A stretch of DNA of 64,000 bases from Clostridia bacterium (GTDB taxonomy: Bacteria; Bacillota; Clostridia; Christensenellales; Aristaeellaceae): NCBI GenBank assembly GCA_017433405.1, contig JAFRHH010000066.1, positions 1-64,000 of the forward strand, read 5' to 3'. Positions 7,420 through 16,018 of the stretch are shown one piece after another. The notes below the pieces were generated by a model that saw only the letters and a list, made by a program, of their open reading frames with translations, was not told the origin of the DNA and searched no databases. The translations under genes and the position numbers were made by a program. Every line of letters begins with the position of its first letter. Position 1 is the first letter of the stretch.

Positions 7420-8202
7420 ATGATGATCAGGATGATACTGACCGATCTGGATCATACACTGCTGAAACAGGACGGAAGTGTTTCGGAAAAGACGCTTCAG
7501 ATTCTTACTGCCTGCCGGGCAAAAGGAATCCGGTTTGCCATTGCTACAGCACGGTATTGGATCGGCGCTGAACGGTATATTGATTTGCTGAACCCTGATT
7601 ATGAGATTACAACCGACGGAACGCTGGTTCATTCACGTGGTCAATGTTTTTATTCGTGTGCGTTCTCTGCAGCTGAAACGAACAGTGTTATTTCAAGTAT
7701 CGCAAAAGCAGCTCCCGGAGCAGAGATCACAGCAGCCTGCGGAAAAACCGTCTATTGGAACAGTGATCATATTTCCGAATCAGAAAAACTCCATAAGGCT
7801 GTATATTGCGATTATTCATCTCCGCTGGATGTACAGGCTAACAAAATCGTGGCCGAATTGCCGGATGAATCTGTTGCCAGGGAAATTGCAGCAAGAACGA
7901 ACAGTAAACTGCAGTGTTACCGGGGAGAAAAATGGTATGCTTTTATGCCGGCAGCATCCGGAAAAACGGCAGCAATCAGAGCCCTGGCTGAGATCAGCGG
8001 AATCAGTCCGGAGGATACCGTTGCCTTCGGTGATGACCTGAATGATATTGAAATGCTGAGGTTTTGCGGCACCGGGATCGCGGTGGCCAACGCGATCCCG
8101 GAAGTGCAGGAAGCAGCAGATGAGATCACGCTCTCCAATGATGAGGACGGAGTAGCCAAATGGCTGGCTGATCATTGCCTGAAGGAAATAATGACAAGAT
8201 AA
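7420..8202 (+). CDS. HAD-superfamily (Cof/IIB type) phosphatase
   Basis: A 260-residue protein. A ribosome site CGGAGG precedes two adjacent ATGs (7420, 7423). Motif I is LTDLDHTLL with the nucleophile Asp in DLDHT, where the canonical DxDGT is DLDHT. Motif II is in FAIATAR. Motif III/IV is GDDLNDIEML near the C-terminus, with the conserved KxxAI...FGDDxND arrangement. The C2B-type cap lies between them. It probably dephosphorylates a sugar phosphate, flavin phosphate or similar metabolite. The substrate is not predictable. It is followed by a hairpin element and a strong terminator, so it is monocistronic. Confidence 0.85.
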   Translation: MMIRMILTDLDHTLLKQDGSVSEKTLQILTACRAKGIRFAIATARYWIGAERYIDLLNPDYEITTDGTLVHSRGQCFYSCAFSAAETNSVISSIAKAAPGAEITAACGKTVYWNSDHISESEKLHKAVYCDYSSPLDVQANKIVAELPDESVAREIAARTNSKLQCYRGEKWYAFMPAASGKTAAIRALAEISGISPEDTVAFGDDLNDIEMLRFCGTGIAVANAIPEVQEAADEITLSNDEDGVAKWLADHCLKEIMTR

Positions 8203-8215
8203 TTGCAAACTCTGG

Positions 8216-8243
8216 GTTTACAGTGTTCGACACTTTCGTAAAC
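8216..8243. repeat. Nested hairpin containing the GTGTTCGACAC motif
   Basis: GTTTAC (8216-8221) pairs with GTAAAC (8238-8243) around an inner stem AGTGT/ACACT with loop TCG. The sequence GTTCGACActtTcCGTAAxCAGCTCC recurs at 31076-31100 with a few changes. Confidence 0.5.
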
Positions 8244-8256
8244 AGCTCCACACCCG

Positions 8257-8298
8257 GAACCCGTTGAAATTACTACGTTTCAACGGGTTCTCTTTTTC
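8257..8298 (+). terminator. Rho-independent terminator
   Basis: GAACCCGTTGAAA (8257-8269) pairs perfectly with TTTCAACGGGTTC (8278-8290) and is followed by TCTTTTTC. It ends the HAD phosphatase transcript; the convergent ATPase gene stops about 50 bases further on. Confidence 0.85.
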
Positions 8299-8351
8299 TT
8301 CTGAAATGCTCCAAAATCACACTTTTTGAAAGTTCCAGTATCAGCTTTGAA

Positions 8352-9776
8352 TTAATGCATTTTCGGCGAAAAGGTATCCACCAAAAGGATGTTGGTATTT
8401 CTTGCAGCTTCATCTTTTAGATCTTTGGAGAAGCCAGAAATACTGAACACGACATAATTATTGCAGAAATATTTGGTTTTTGCCTCCAGTGCACGGGCCT
8501 TTTCCTGCAATGTGTGCAAAACTGATAAGCCTTTTTCAGCTATAGAATACTTGCATTCGCCTATAATCATGTTGCCACCGATCGTATCAATTCCGAGTAT
8601 ATCCACTTCTCCGCATACCGGTCCCCAATACCTACCCAGTTTATCAAACCGGAAATTCCAAAGATCCATGGATGAGAACGCCCACATTTTTTCTCTGCAC
8701 AAGTCTTCATAAACATATGAAAGATAGTTCTGAACAAGCATCTTTCGGATCTGCTCCATCACATATGCTTTTTCGCCCCGTTCCAGGAATACTCTGTAAG
8801 GATAGACAAATTTAAACCAGAAGGCAATGTAGTTATCTGTAATGCGATAAAGTCCGCTTTTGCTTTTTTCCGGATTGCTTTCTGTGACCGGGACCTCACG
8901 CTCTACCAGATCCAGATCCATCAGCGTCTTCAGATATTTCGGGACATTGGTTTGCTTAACACCAAGCCATGCGGAAATCTCAGATAATTTCCGATTACCC
9001 ATTGCAATCGCCCGGATCAAAGAGAAATAGCTGCCTATCTCCGACACTTCATTTTGCAGAAGGAAATAAGGTTCTTCGTACAGATATCCCTGCGGGTTTA
9101 ATACATATTGATCGATGCCATCTTCAACGCTTTGGCAGTCGCTGAAGGTTTCGATGTATTTGGGAACGCCGCCCGTAACGGCGTAGAAAGGGATCAGTTC
9201 TTCTTCACTTTTTCCCGGAAAAAAGTCCGGATAATACGGAAAACGGATCTGCTTTAACCTGATCTGCGCGGTGCGCCTGCCATAAAGTGGGCTTGAATAA
9301 TCCAGCGTTTGCTTCTGCATCAGCGTAATAAGAGAACCACACAGGATCAGCATAGTATTCGTGTCCTTTAATACGGTATCCCATATCTTTTGCATCACCG
9401 ACGGAAACGCGGGATTGGATTTGCCGATATATTGGAATTCATCCATCACGATAATTTTCCGTTCAACCGTTGTATGCTCGGATAAGAGTTTGAAAATCGT
9501 AAGCCAATCTGCGTCCGCAGATTTTAACAGCTCATTTCCAATCAGATCCGCCACCTGGTCGCGGAAAAACTTTCGGTTCTGTTCTTCCGCTTCTTGCGTT
9601 GCCAGAAAATACAAATTACATCCTTTGTGACGGGAAAGGAATTCATTAATCAGCGCCGTTTTTCCGACTCTGCACCGCCCATACACAATAACAAATGAAG
9701 CCATTGATTTGGCATATTCTTTTTCAAGAGTCAGCAATTCTTCGGTTCTGTCAATAAAAGGCTTTTCATTGGACAT
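8352..9776 (-). CDS. AAA ATPase with C-terminal DUF234/nuclease-like region
   Basis: A 474-residue protein. ATG 9776 follows GGAGGTG at 8-nt spacing; a GTG two codons upstream is in frame. Walker A is YGRCRVGKT (32-40) and Walker B is IIVMDEFQY (108-116). Then come FPYYPDFFPGKS and AVTGGVPKYIETF, typical of the archaeal-type ATPase family (AAA plus DUF234). A winged-helix stretch follows (KLSEISAWLGVKQTNVPKYL). The C-terminus has GEVDILGID and GECKYS, spaced like the acidic and ExK parts of a PD-(D/E)XK nuclease. The function is unproven; related genes are often found near mobile elements. It is read away from an operator-like promoter region. Confidence 0.82.
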   Translation of the reverse strand: MSNEKPFIDRTEELLTLEKEYAKSMASFVIVYGRCRVGKTALINEFLSRHKGCNLYFLATQEAEEQNRKFFRDQVADLIGNELLKSADADWLTIFKLLSEHTTVERKIIVMDEFQYIGKSNPAFPSVMQKIWDTVLKDTNTMLILCGSLITLMQKQTLDYSSPLYGRRTAQIRLKQIRFPYYPDFFPGKSEEELIPFYAVTGGVPKYIETFSDCQSVEDGIDQYVLNPQGYLYEEPYFLLQNEVSEIGSYFSLIRAIAMGNRKLSEISAWLGVKQTNVPKYLKTLMDLDLVEREVPVTESNPEKSKSGLYRITDNYIAFWFKFVYPYRVFLERGEKAYVMEQIRKMLVQNYLSYVYEDLCREKMWAFSSMDLWNFRFDKLGRYWGPVCGEVDILGIDTIGGNMIIGECKYSIAEKGLSVLHTLQEKARALEAKTKYFCNNYVVFSISGFSKDLKDEAARNTNILLVDTFSPKMH

Positions 9777-9804
9777 ATGCACACCTCCGATCGCATCGCT
9801 TTAA

Positions 9805-9832
9805 ATTATACTCGCAAGTATAATAATTTCAA
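9805..9832 (-). promoter_or_regulatory. Promoter with overlapping inverted repeat
   Basis: On the minus strand TTGAAA (complement of 9827-9832) and TATAAT (complement of 9805-9810) are 16 bp apart. The inverted repeat TTATACT-CGCA-AGTATAA (9806-9823) covers the -10 and the spacer, a likely repressor site for the ATPase gene. Confidence 0.5.
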
Positions 9833-9963
9833 GTATTAATTTTGAAATAATATGGCTAAGAATGCCGTTTTCGAAAATGGCCTTCCTGACCTGATTAGAC
9901 GGCTGAGAAGAAAGAATCGGCACACGGCCTCAAACTTTTTCATGCTGGAAGCATACGACGGTG

Positions 9964-10017
9964 CGGTCGGCCGACCGTCAGGCCCTACAGAGAAATCTGT
10001 GGGGCTATTTTTTTATT
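9964..10017 (+). terminator. Palindrome plus rho-independent terminator
   Basis: A 14-bp perfect palindrome CGGTCGGCCGACCG (9964-9977) is followed by a 9-bp stem, GCCCTACAG/CTGTGGGGC with loop AGAAAT, and a run of seven T residues. No convincing gene lies before it: a 64-codon frame at 9852 lacks a ribosome site. It may insulate the sugar operon. Apart from this and the promoters nothing is seen in 9777-10020. Confidence 0.6.
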
Positions 10018-10025
10018 CTCCACTA

Positions 10026-10074
10026 TTGACAGCCGTTTATGTATGACATATAATTAGTTGTGCAAGCGATTGCA
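10026..10074 (+). promoter_or_regulatory. Consensus promoter and LacI/MalR-type operator
   Basis: TTGACA (10026-10031), a 17-bp spacer and TATAAT (10049-10054) form a perfect consensus promoter. Seven bases downstream lies TGCAAGCGATTGCA (10061-10074), a 14-bp inverted repeat with the central CG typical of LacI-family operators. It covers the expected start of transcription, so the regulator probably represses its own operon. Confidence 0.85.
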
Positions 10075-10100
10075 TGATATTGTAAGGGAGGTGGATGAAG

Positions 10101-11093
10101 ATGGCGGTCACAATCAGTGATGTGGCGAAGCTCGCCGGTGTCAATTCATCTACCGTGTCCCGTGTAATAAATGGAAAAGCATCCATCACCCAGGAAACTA
10201 AAGAACGCGTTTATGCGGCTATGAAAGAGCTCGATTTTCATCCCAACTCTTTGGCTCGGAGTCTGGCCAGCGGGCTATGCGGTGCGATCGGTGTAGTTGT
10301 GGATGCGCGTGATGCAGAAGCCTTCAGCAACTTCTTCTTCAGCCGCAGCCTTTTTGCGATTGAACAGGTAGCCCAGGAAAAAGGCTATCAGGTCATTATT
10401 GCCAATGGTGCCCAGAGCAAGGGGCGGACCATTGAAAGCCTGATGAAGGAGCGGAAAGTTGACGGGCTGATTCTTCCGCCGACAACGGTTAATCCTTCCC
10501 TGATGGAGGCAATCGGCGATTTCCCCTATGTTGTGCTTGGAACACCGGATACCCTCCGCGGCGCTACCTGCTGGGTCGACAATAATAATGAACAGGGTTC
10601 GGATCTGGCTGTTCATCATCTTCAGGAACAGGGTTATCAACATATTGCCTACCTGGGCGGCAATCAGAAACGTGGTTTTACCATTCGCCGGGTTCGCGGC
10701 TACAAAAAAACCATAACCGGCGAAGAACTCATCATTCCCACCGACGGAACCACTGAAAACGCATATTCTACCGTGCTGGAAATTCTTGAGAAGAAGGATC
10801 GTCCGGATGCTTTTGTCTGCAATGACAATATGGCAGCATTTGGCTTGCTGAAAGCATGCAAGAAACTGAAAATCCGAATTCCATCTGAAGTGGGAATTGT
10901 GGCTTTTGATAATTATCCGCTGGCAGAATATACTGATCCACCTCTTACGATTGTTGATATTGATACTGGTATGCTGGGAGACCAGGCAGCACAATTGTTG
11001 TTCCGTAGAATCGATAAACGTTGTGGAAATCAGCAGATTATGCTATCCACAAATTTGATTGTCAGAGAATCATCAGAAAGGCTGGCGAAATAA
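10101..11093 (+). CDS. LacI-family transcriptional regulator (MalR-like)
   Basis: About 330 residues. ATG 10101 gives the standard MAVTISDVAKLAGVNSSTVS start at ideal spacing from GGGAGG; ATG 10095 is also in frame. The N-terminal helix-turn-helix has the hinge FHPNSLARSLASG. The rest is a periplasmic-binding-like effector domain with DGLILPPTT, YLGGN and the closing VRESS motif. It is the first gene of an operon with a GH13 amylase and a maltose-type importer, so it most likely senses maltodextrin or a related sugar. Two matching operators are present, one at its own promoter and one just inside the amylase gene. The amylase ATG begins one base after its stop. Confidence 0.92.
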   Translation: MAVTISDVAKLAGVNSSTVSRVINGKASITQETKERVYAAMKELDFHPNSLARSLASGLCGAIGVVVDARDAEAFSNFFFSRSLFAIEQVAQEKGYQVIIANGAQSKGRTIESLMKERKVDGLILPPTTVNPSLMEAIGDFPYVVLGTPDTLRGATCWVDNNNEQGSDLAVHHLQEQGYQHIAYLGGNQKRGFTIRRVRGYKKTITGEELIIPTDGTTENAYSTVLEILEKKDRPDAFVCNDNMAAFGLLKACKKLKIRIPSEVGIVAFDNYPLAEYTDPPLTIVDIDTGMLGDQAAQLLFRRIDKRCGNQQIMLSTNLIVRESSERLAK

Positions 11094-11094
11094 G

Positions 11095-12765
11095 ATGAAA
11101 ACATCTGCCATACGGCACCTTTCTTTTTACCCGTTTGTGCAACCGCTTGCACGGGATAAGGCACTGTTCCGGCTCGATGCTGCATATCGTGATCTTTCAG
11201 CAGCGGAACTCATTTGGTGGAAAAGAACAGAGCCAGAGAACCGTCATGCGATTCCAATGGTAATCCGGTATGAAGATCAAAACACAACTCAGTGGACGTC
11301 GTGCGCAAACTTTTCTGAAGAGGCACATTATATCAAATATGCCTTTAAACTGAACGACACAGATGGAAAGACATGGTGGCTGAACTCACTGGGCATTCAG
11401 GATGTTTTCGCCCTGGAAGGCAGCTATGAAATTCTTCAGATCAATGATACTGATATTATCTCTGTTCCGGATTGGGCAAAAGGATGCATCTATTATCAGA
11501 TTTTCCCGGAGCGTTTTGCAAGGGGAACTGAGATAAGGAAAGACCTGGCGGACTGGGATTCTGCTCCAACTCGTGACAACTACATGGGAGGAACACTGCC
11601 GGGGATTTGTGACAAGATTTCATACCTGAAGGATTTGGGCGTTGAATGCATTTACCTGAATCCTATATTCCTTGCAGATTTCAATCACAAATATGCCACC
11701 ACGGATTATTTTCAGATTGATCCGTTGTTTGGAACAGAGCAGGATCTGATTGCTTTGGTTGATACAGCTCATCAGAATGGAATCAAAATCATTCTTGACG
11801 GCGTTTTCAATCACGTGGGCATTCATTTTGCACCTTTCAATGATCTGGTACATAACGGTGAAGCCAGCCAATATAAGGGTTGGTTCTATCCCAAGCATTA
11901 TCCGATTGATATCACGCCGGAATGTTATGAGTGCGTTGGTGATTATCCATATATGCCAAGGCTGAACGGTTCGAATTCGGATGTTCGGAAATATGTTCTT
12001 GATGTTCTGTTGTACTGGCTGGATCGTGCACATATCGATGGCTGGCGTTTTGATGTTGCGGATGAACTGGATCGTCATGCTGTTATCTGGTGGCGTGAAG
12101 AAGTCAAAAAGAAGTATCCGGACGCTGTCTTTCTGTGTGAAACCTGGGGAGACGCTTCAAACATGCTGGGGCCGGATGGTTTTGACTGTGCTATGAATTA
12201 TCTGTTCAGGGATTCCATGATTGACTTTTTCGCTCATGGGTCAATATCAGAAAGTGAACTGAACATTCGTCTGACAAACATGCTGATGCGGTACCCGGAT
12301 CAGATGAACCATGCAATGTATAACTGCATAGGCAGTCATGATACCGCCCGGTTCCTGACAGAATGTAAAAATGAGCACTGGAAACTGAAATTGGCAATGG
12401 CTTTTCAGATGTTGTTCCTCGGTTCGCCAGCAATTTATTACGGTGATGAGCTCGGCATGACCGGAGAAAACGACCCTGGCTGTCGGGGCGGGATGATCTG
12501 GGAACATCCGGATCAGGATTTGCTCGTATGGGAAAAGAAACTGGTACAGTATCGAAAAGAGCACGAGTCAGTCAGAAGAGGAACATATGAAACCCTGATA
12601 GCCGACAATCAGAGGCACTTGTTTGCATTCAGGCGGTCCTATGGTTCCGACTCTGTTATTACTGTATTTAACTCGGGAGAATCTACTCAATACCTGGACT
12701 TCACGGAAGCGGAGGAATCAGTCGACGTTCAGCCGCATTCCGTTAAGATCATAACGAAATCTTAA
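11095..12765 (+). CDS. GH13 alpha-amylase family enzyme (neopullulanase/maltodextrinase-like)
   Basis: A 556-residue enzyme without signal peptide, hence cytosolic. It starts at ATG 11095, one base after the regulator stop. Residues 1-120 resemble the CBM34-like N-domain of cyclomaltodextrinase and neopullulanase. The (beta/alpha)8 catalytic core follows, with DGVFNHVG, GWRFDVADE (nucleophile Asp about 320), LCETWGD (acid/base Glu about 349) and GSHDTARFL (Asp about 416). It should hydrolyse imported maltodextrins or related oligosaccharides to small sugars. Its position between regulator and importer fits this. An operator-like TGCAACCGCTTGCA lies at codons 15-19. The exact linkage preference cannot be read from sequence. 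Confidence 0.92.
   Translation: MKTSAIRHLSFYPFVQPLARDKALFRLDAAYRDLSAAELIWWKRTEPENRHAIPMVIRYEDQNTTQWTSCANFSEEAHYIKYAFKLNDTDGKTWWLNSLGIQDVFALEGSYEILQINDTDIISVPDWAKGCIYYQIFPERFARGTEIRKDLADWDSAPTRDNYMGGTLPGICDKISYLKDLGVECIYLNPIFLADFNHKYATTDYFQIDPLFGTEQDLIALVDTAHQNGIKIILDGVFNHVGIHFAPFNDLVHNGEASQYKGWFYPKHYPIDITPECYECVGDYPYMPRLNGSNSDVRKYVLDVLLYWLDRAHIDGWRFDVADELDRHAVIWWREEVKKKYPDAVFLCETWGDASNMLGPDGFDCAMNYLFRDSMIDFFAHGSISESELNIRLTNMLMRYPDQMNHAMYNCIGSHDTARFLTECKNEHWKLKLAMAFQMLFLGSPAIYYGDELGMTGENDPGCRGGMIWEHPDQDLLVWEKKLVQYRKEHESVRRGTYETLIADNQRHLFAFRRSYGSDSVITVFNSGESTQYLDFTEAEESVDVQPHSVKIITKS
11138..11151 (+). promoter_or_regulatory. Second LacI/MalR-type operator, inside the amylase gene
   Basis: TGCAACCGCTTGCA (11138-11151) has the same arms (TGCAA/TTGCA) and central CG as the operator at 10061-10074. 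It lies 44 bases inside the amylase coding region, 1077 bp from the first site. It could act as a roadblock or support DNA looping. Confidence 0.6.
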
Positions 12766-12778
12766 GGAGGAAGATCCA

Positions 12779-14023
12779 ATGCGTACCCGTACCAAATTGC
12801 TGGCTGCACTGTTAGCTTGTCTGATGTTCCTGACCGTTGGTTCCGCTTTCGCTGAAGGCGAAACTGTAACGATCAATTTCTGGCACCATTACAGCGCTCA
12901 ATCCGCTGAAAACGAAACCCTGATGAACGTCCTGATTCCTGCTTTTGAAGCTGAGAATCCCGGAATCAAAGTGAATGCTGTCTCTCATGAATGGGCTGAA
13001 CTGCATGACAAAGTGCTGGTCAGTGCGAAGAGCAATGCTCTGCCTGATGTTGCCCGCTGCGATATTGCCTGGCTGCCCGAATTCCAGAAGATGGGTATCC
13101 TGGTTGCTCTGGATGAAGAAATGCCCGATTTCGCTGAAGTGAGTGGCAAACTGCTCGACAGTGCTATGTCCACCAGCGTAATCGCCGGTCACAACTATGC
13201 TCTGGCTCTTAACACAAACAGTAAGATCGTATTCTACAACAAGGCTATGCTGGAAGAAGCCGGTGTGCAGGTTCCTGCCACAATGGATGAGTGGGTTGAA
13301 GCAGTGAAGAAGCTGTCTGGCGAAAATGCCAATGGTCAGCAGGTCTGGGGTTGGAACGAGCCCGCGCTGGCTGGCTGGAACATCTGCCCCTTCATCTGGA
13401 GCTTTGGTGGAAGCCTGACAAACGAGGATCAGACTGTAGCAACTGGTTACATTAACGGGTCTGCTACTGTTAAAGCTGTTGAGACATTTGCTGAGTTGGT
13501 AAAGGCTGGCGGCATCACTGGTTTCAACTCTGGTGATATCCCCATGACGGATGGTTTCGGTACTGGCCGTTATGCCATGATGCTTGAAGGCCCCTGGAAG
13601 TCCGCTGAACTGGCTGGTGCATATCCGGATGTCGCCTATGGCACTGCCCCGATTCCCGCTGGCGAAGGTGGAAGCATCTCTGTGCTTGGCGGCGAAGACA
13701 TCGCTATGTTCAATACTGCCAACAAAGAAGCTGCCTGGAAGTTCATGCAGTTCATGACCAGCGAATTTGCTGAGACTGAAATGGCGAAATGCGGCCAGAT
13801 TCCTGTAAACAAGGCTGCTCTGGAAAGTGAAACCGTAAAGGCTGCGGATTACGCTCCTTTCATCGAAGCAATTCAGACCGCTAAGGCCCGCCCCACTGTT
13901 GCTGCCTGGAGTGAAATGGACAATGACCTGACTGTTGCAATGACTGCAGTTGTGTCTGGTGAAAAGACCGCTCAGGAAGCTATGGATGAGCTGGCTGCTA
14001 AGTGGGATGAACTGCTGAAATAA
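12779..14023 (+). CDS. Maltose/oligosaccharide ABC transporter binding protein
   Basis: A 414-residue protein behind AGGAGG. It has a Sec signal peptide (MRTRTKLLAALLACLMFLTVGSAFA) with no lipobox Cys at the cleavage site, unusual for a Gram-positive binding protein. The mature part is a family 1 solute-binding protein: TINFWHHYSAQSAENETL, IPAFEAENPGIKV, LPDVARCDIAWLPEF and GEDIAMFNTANKEAAWKF. It captures sugar outside the membrane for the two downstream permeases. The ATPase is not encoded here, so a shared MsmK-type ATPase elsewhere is expected. A hairpin separates it from the permease gene. Confidence 0.92.
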   Translation: MRTRTKLLAALLACLMFLTVGSAFAEGETVTINFWHHYSAQSAENETLMNVLIPAFEAENPGIKVNAVSHEWAELHDKVLVSAKSNALPDVARCDIAWLPEFQKMGILVALDEEMPDFAEVSGKLLDSAMSTSVIAGHNYALALNTNSKIVFYNKAMLEEAGVQVPATMDEWVEAVKKLSGENANGQQVWGWNEPALAGWNICPFIWSFGGSLTNEDQTVATGYINGSATVKAVETFAELVKAGGITGFNSGDIPMTDGFGTGRYAMMLEGPWKSAELAGAYPDVAYGTAPIPAGEGGSISVLGGEDIAMFNTANKEAAWKFMQFMTSEFAETEMAKCGQIPVNKAALESETVKAADYAPFIEAIQTAKARPTVAAWSEMDNDLTVAMTAVVSGEKTAQEAMDELAAKWDELLK

Positions 14024-14037
14024 TCAATTGATTTTGT

Positions 14038-14062
14038 GGCGGGGCAGGCAATCTGCTCCGCC
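14038..14062 (+). promoter_or_regulatory. Intercistronic hairpin between binding protein and permease
   Basis: GGCGGGGCAG (14038-14047) pairs with CTGCTCCGCC (14053-14062), ten pairs with one G-U. No U-tract follows. Its position is that of hairpins that protect or partly terminate the 5' message and raise the level of the binding protein over the permeases. Confidence 0.55.
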
Positions 14063-14083
14063 GCACTTTCCGGAGATGAGGAC

Positions 14084-14968
14084 ATGATCACAAAATCCCG
14101 TTTGAATCGGACGCAACTGATCGCCCTGCTTTTGCCAGGCCTTTTGCTTTTTGCTGCATTTACAGTTTATCCGATTATTCGCCTGTTCTGGATGAGCCTG
14201 TGCGATATGAGCTTCTCATCGATGCTCACACAGCCTTTCAATGGTATTGCAAACTATAAAGAAGTGTTCCAAGATCAGACCTTCTGGACTGTGTTTGTAA
14301 ACAGTATTGTTTACACCCTTATCACAGTTCCCGGTCAGATGGCAATTGGTCTGTTTACTGCCATTCTGCTGAACGGGATTAAAAGATTCAGTGTGACATT
14401 CAGAGTAATCAACTATCTCCCGGTTGTTACATCATGGGTAATCGCTTCATTGGTTTTCCGCTATATTTTCAACACGGAAGGACTTCTCAATTACTTCCTG
14501 TGGAAAGTTGTTGGAATAACCTCATCTAACATTCGTTGGCTTGGTACCCGCTGGGGTGGGATCAGTGTGGCTATGATTCTGGGCATCTGGAAAGGCATTG
14601 GCTGGAATATGGTCATCTTCCTGGCTGCTCTGCAACAAGTACCACAGGATCTTTATGAAGCATCCGAAATTGACGGATGTGGAGCATGGGGTAAATTTGT
14701 TCACGTCACTTTGCCCGGAATAAAAGGAACAATCTTGTTTGCACTGATTGAACTGACAATCGGTGGATTTAACGTTTTTACTTCAATCAAAATGATTACC
14801 GGAGGGAAACCGGCGCACCAAACCGATACGCTTCTGACATGGATGTACTATAAGGCATTCAGCACCGGTAAGTTTGGATATGCAGCTGCTTTGAGTTTTG
14901 TGATGGCGCTTTGCCTTGGCCTGTTGGCAATCGTCCAGTTCCGTATGATGCGGAACCGGGACAATTAA
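14084..14968 (+). CDS. Sugar ABC transporter permease, MalF type
   Basis: A 294-residue membrane protein. ATG 14084 follows GGAGATGAGG; an upstream GTG at 14036 falls within the hairpin and is rejected. Six hydrophobic segments are visible, beginning LIALLLPGLLLFAAFTVYPI. The EAA loop is LYEASEIDGCGAWGKFVHVTLP, seen about 190 residues in. It forms the channel with the next gene. Operon spacing is short and expression should follow the MalR-type promoter. Confidence 0.92.
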   Translation: MITKSRLNRTQLIALLLPGLLLFAAFTVYPIIRLFWMSLCDMSFSSMLTQPFNGIANYKEVFQDQTFWTVFVNSIVYTLITVPGQMAIGLFTAILLNGIKRFSVTFRVINYLPVVTSWVIASLVFRYIFNTEGLLNYFLWKVVGITSSNIRWLGTRWGGISVAMILGIWKGIGWNMVIFLAALQQVPQDLYEASEIDGCGAWGKFVHVTLPGIKGTILFALIELTIGGFNVFTSIKMITGGKPAHQTDTLLTWMYYKAFSTGKFGYAAALSFVMALCLGLLAIVQFRMMRNRDN

Positions 14969-14980
14969 GGAGGTGCTGTC

Positions 14981-15832
14981 ATGAAAAGCCTGAATGGTGT
15001 AAAAATCCGTGGCATGATCCTGCGGTATTTCCTTCTCGCGCTGGGTACTGTAATCTTTACTTTGCCGATGATCTATATGATTTCGACATCACTGCGCCCT
15101 AATGGTGCGCTTTATGAATATCCGCCGCGCTTCTTCCCGAAATGGGAAGCCCTGACGCTGGAGAACTACGGTTATATCCTTAACCAAAGCAAATTCTATG
15201 TGAACTTTCTGAACTCAGCTTTTGTTTCACTTTCTACGATCACACTGGCAGCAGCAGTATCTTCCGCGATGGCATTTGTTCTTGGAAAGTTCAAACTGAA
15301 AGTAAACAAACTAATCTTCGGCTTTATTATTCTGACCATGATTATTCCTGGTACCACAATGATTGTTCCTCAATTCGAACTGGCGACAAAGCTGAACCTT
15401 GTGAATCAGTTGTGGGGATTAATTCCATTTTATGTGGCATGGGTCATTCCGTTTTCCACCTTCATGATCAAGGGATTTATGGAGAATATACCCGGGGAGA
15501 TCATGGAAGCATCCTGGATCGACGGTGCAAGTGTATGGACAGTTTACACCCGTATCGCCCTTCCCTTGGCATCTCCTGCTATAGCTTCCGTTAGTATTTT
15601 TAACTTCCTGACAGCATGGGAAGAATATCCCTGGGCGAATACGGTTATTAATGATACCAGCAAACGGACGCTTCCTATAGCAATTGCTGGATTCTTTGGC
15701 CAGCATCAGTTTACCCAATGGGGATATGTATTTGCGATGTCGGTACTAACACTGATTCCTGTTGTTTTGATTTTCATCCTGTGCCAGAAGTTCTTTGTTC
15801 AAGGATTAACGGCAGGCAGCGTAAAAGGGTAA
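14981..15832 (+). CDS. Sugar ABC transporter permease, MalG type
   Basis: A 283-residue permease behind TAAGGAGGT, 12 bases after its partner. It contains about six membrane segments, and the EAA loop is EIMEASWIDGASVWTVYTRI. The N-terminal FTLPMIYMISTSLRPNGALY is typical of MalG-type subunits. The operon ends after it at a terminator, and no ATPase gene follows. Confidence 0.92.
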   Translation: MKSLNGVKIRGMILRYFLLALGTVIFTLPMIYMISTSLRPNGALYEYPPRFFPKWEALTLENYGYILNQSKFYVNFLNSAFVSLSTITLAAAVSSAMAFVLGKFKLKVNKLIFGFIILTMIIPGTTMIVPQFELATKLNLVNQLWGLIPFYVAWVIPFSTFMIKGFMENIPGEIMEASWIDGASVWTVYTRIALPLASPAIASVSIFNFLTAWEEYPWANTVINDTSKRTLPIAIAGFFGQHQFTQWGYVFAMSVLTLIPVVLIFILCQKFFVQGLTAGSVKG

Positions 15833-15856
15833 GGCTGATGTTATTGATTTTCCGTA

Positions 15857-15894
15857 AGGCTCTGTGGAGAAATCCATTGGGCCTCTTTTTTCAG
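15857..15894 (+). terminator. Terminator of the maltose-type operon
   Basis: GGCTCTGTGGA pairs with TCCATTGGGCC around a GAAA loop, with one mismatch, and is followed by TCTTTTTT. Confidence 0.75.
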
Positions 15895-15970
15895 TTTGGA
15901 GAGAAATATGATGATGTAATTTTCACTTCTAATCCTGTTTTTTTATCTTGCAGTGCCTTATCCTATACAC

Positions 15971-15988
15971 GTACCGAATGACCGGTAC
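15971..15988. promoter_or_regulatory. Inverted repeat upstream of the small membrane protein
   Basis: GTACCG (15971-15976) and CGGTAC (15983-15988) are separated by 6 bp and lie about 30 bases before the start at 16019. It is a possible operator or leader hairpin. Confidence 0.35.
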
Positions 15989-16018
15989 ATACGATATGAC
16001 AAAACGGAGGAAAGAAAA

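Noticed and set aside
9852..10046. A 64-codon plus-strand frame before the sugar operon
   Set aside because: No ribosome site, runs through a terminator and the -35 of a consensus promoter.
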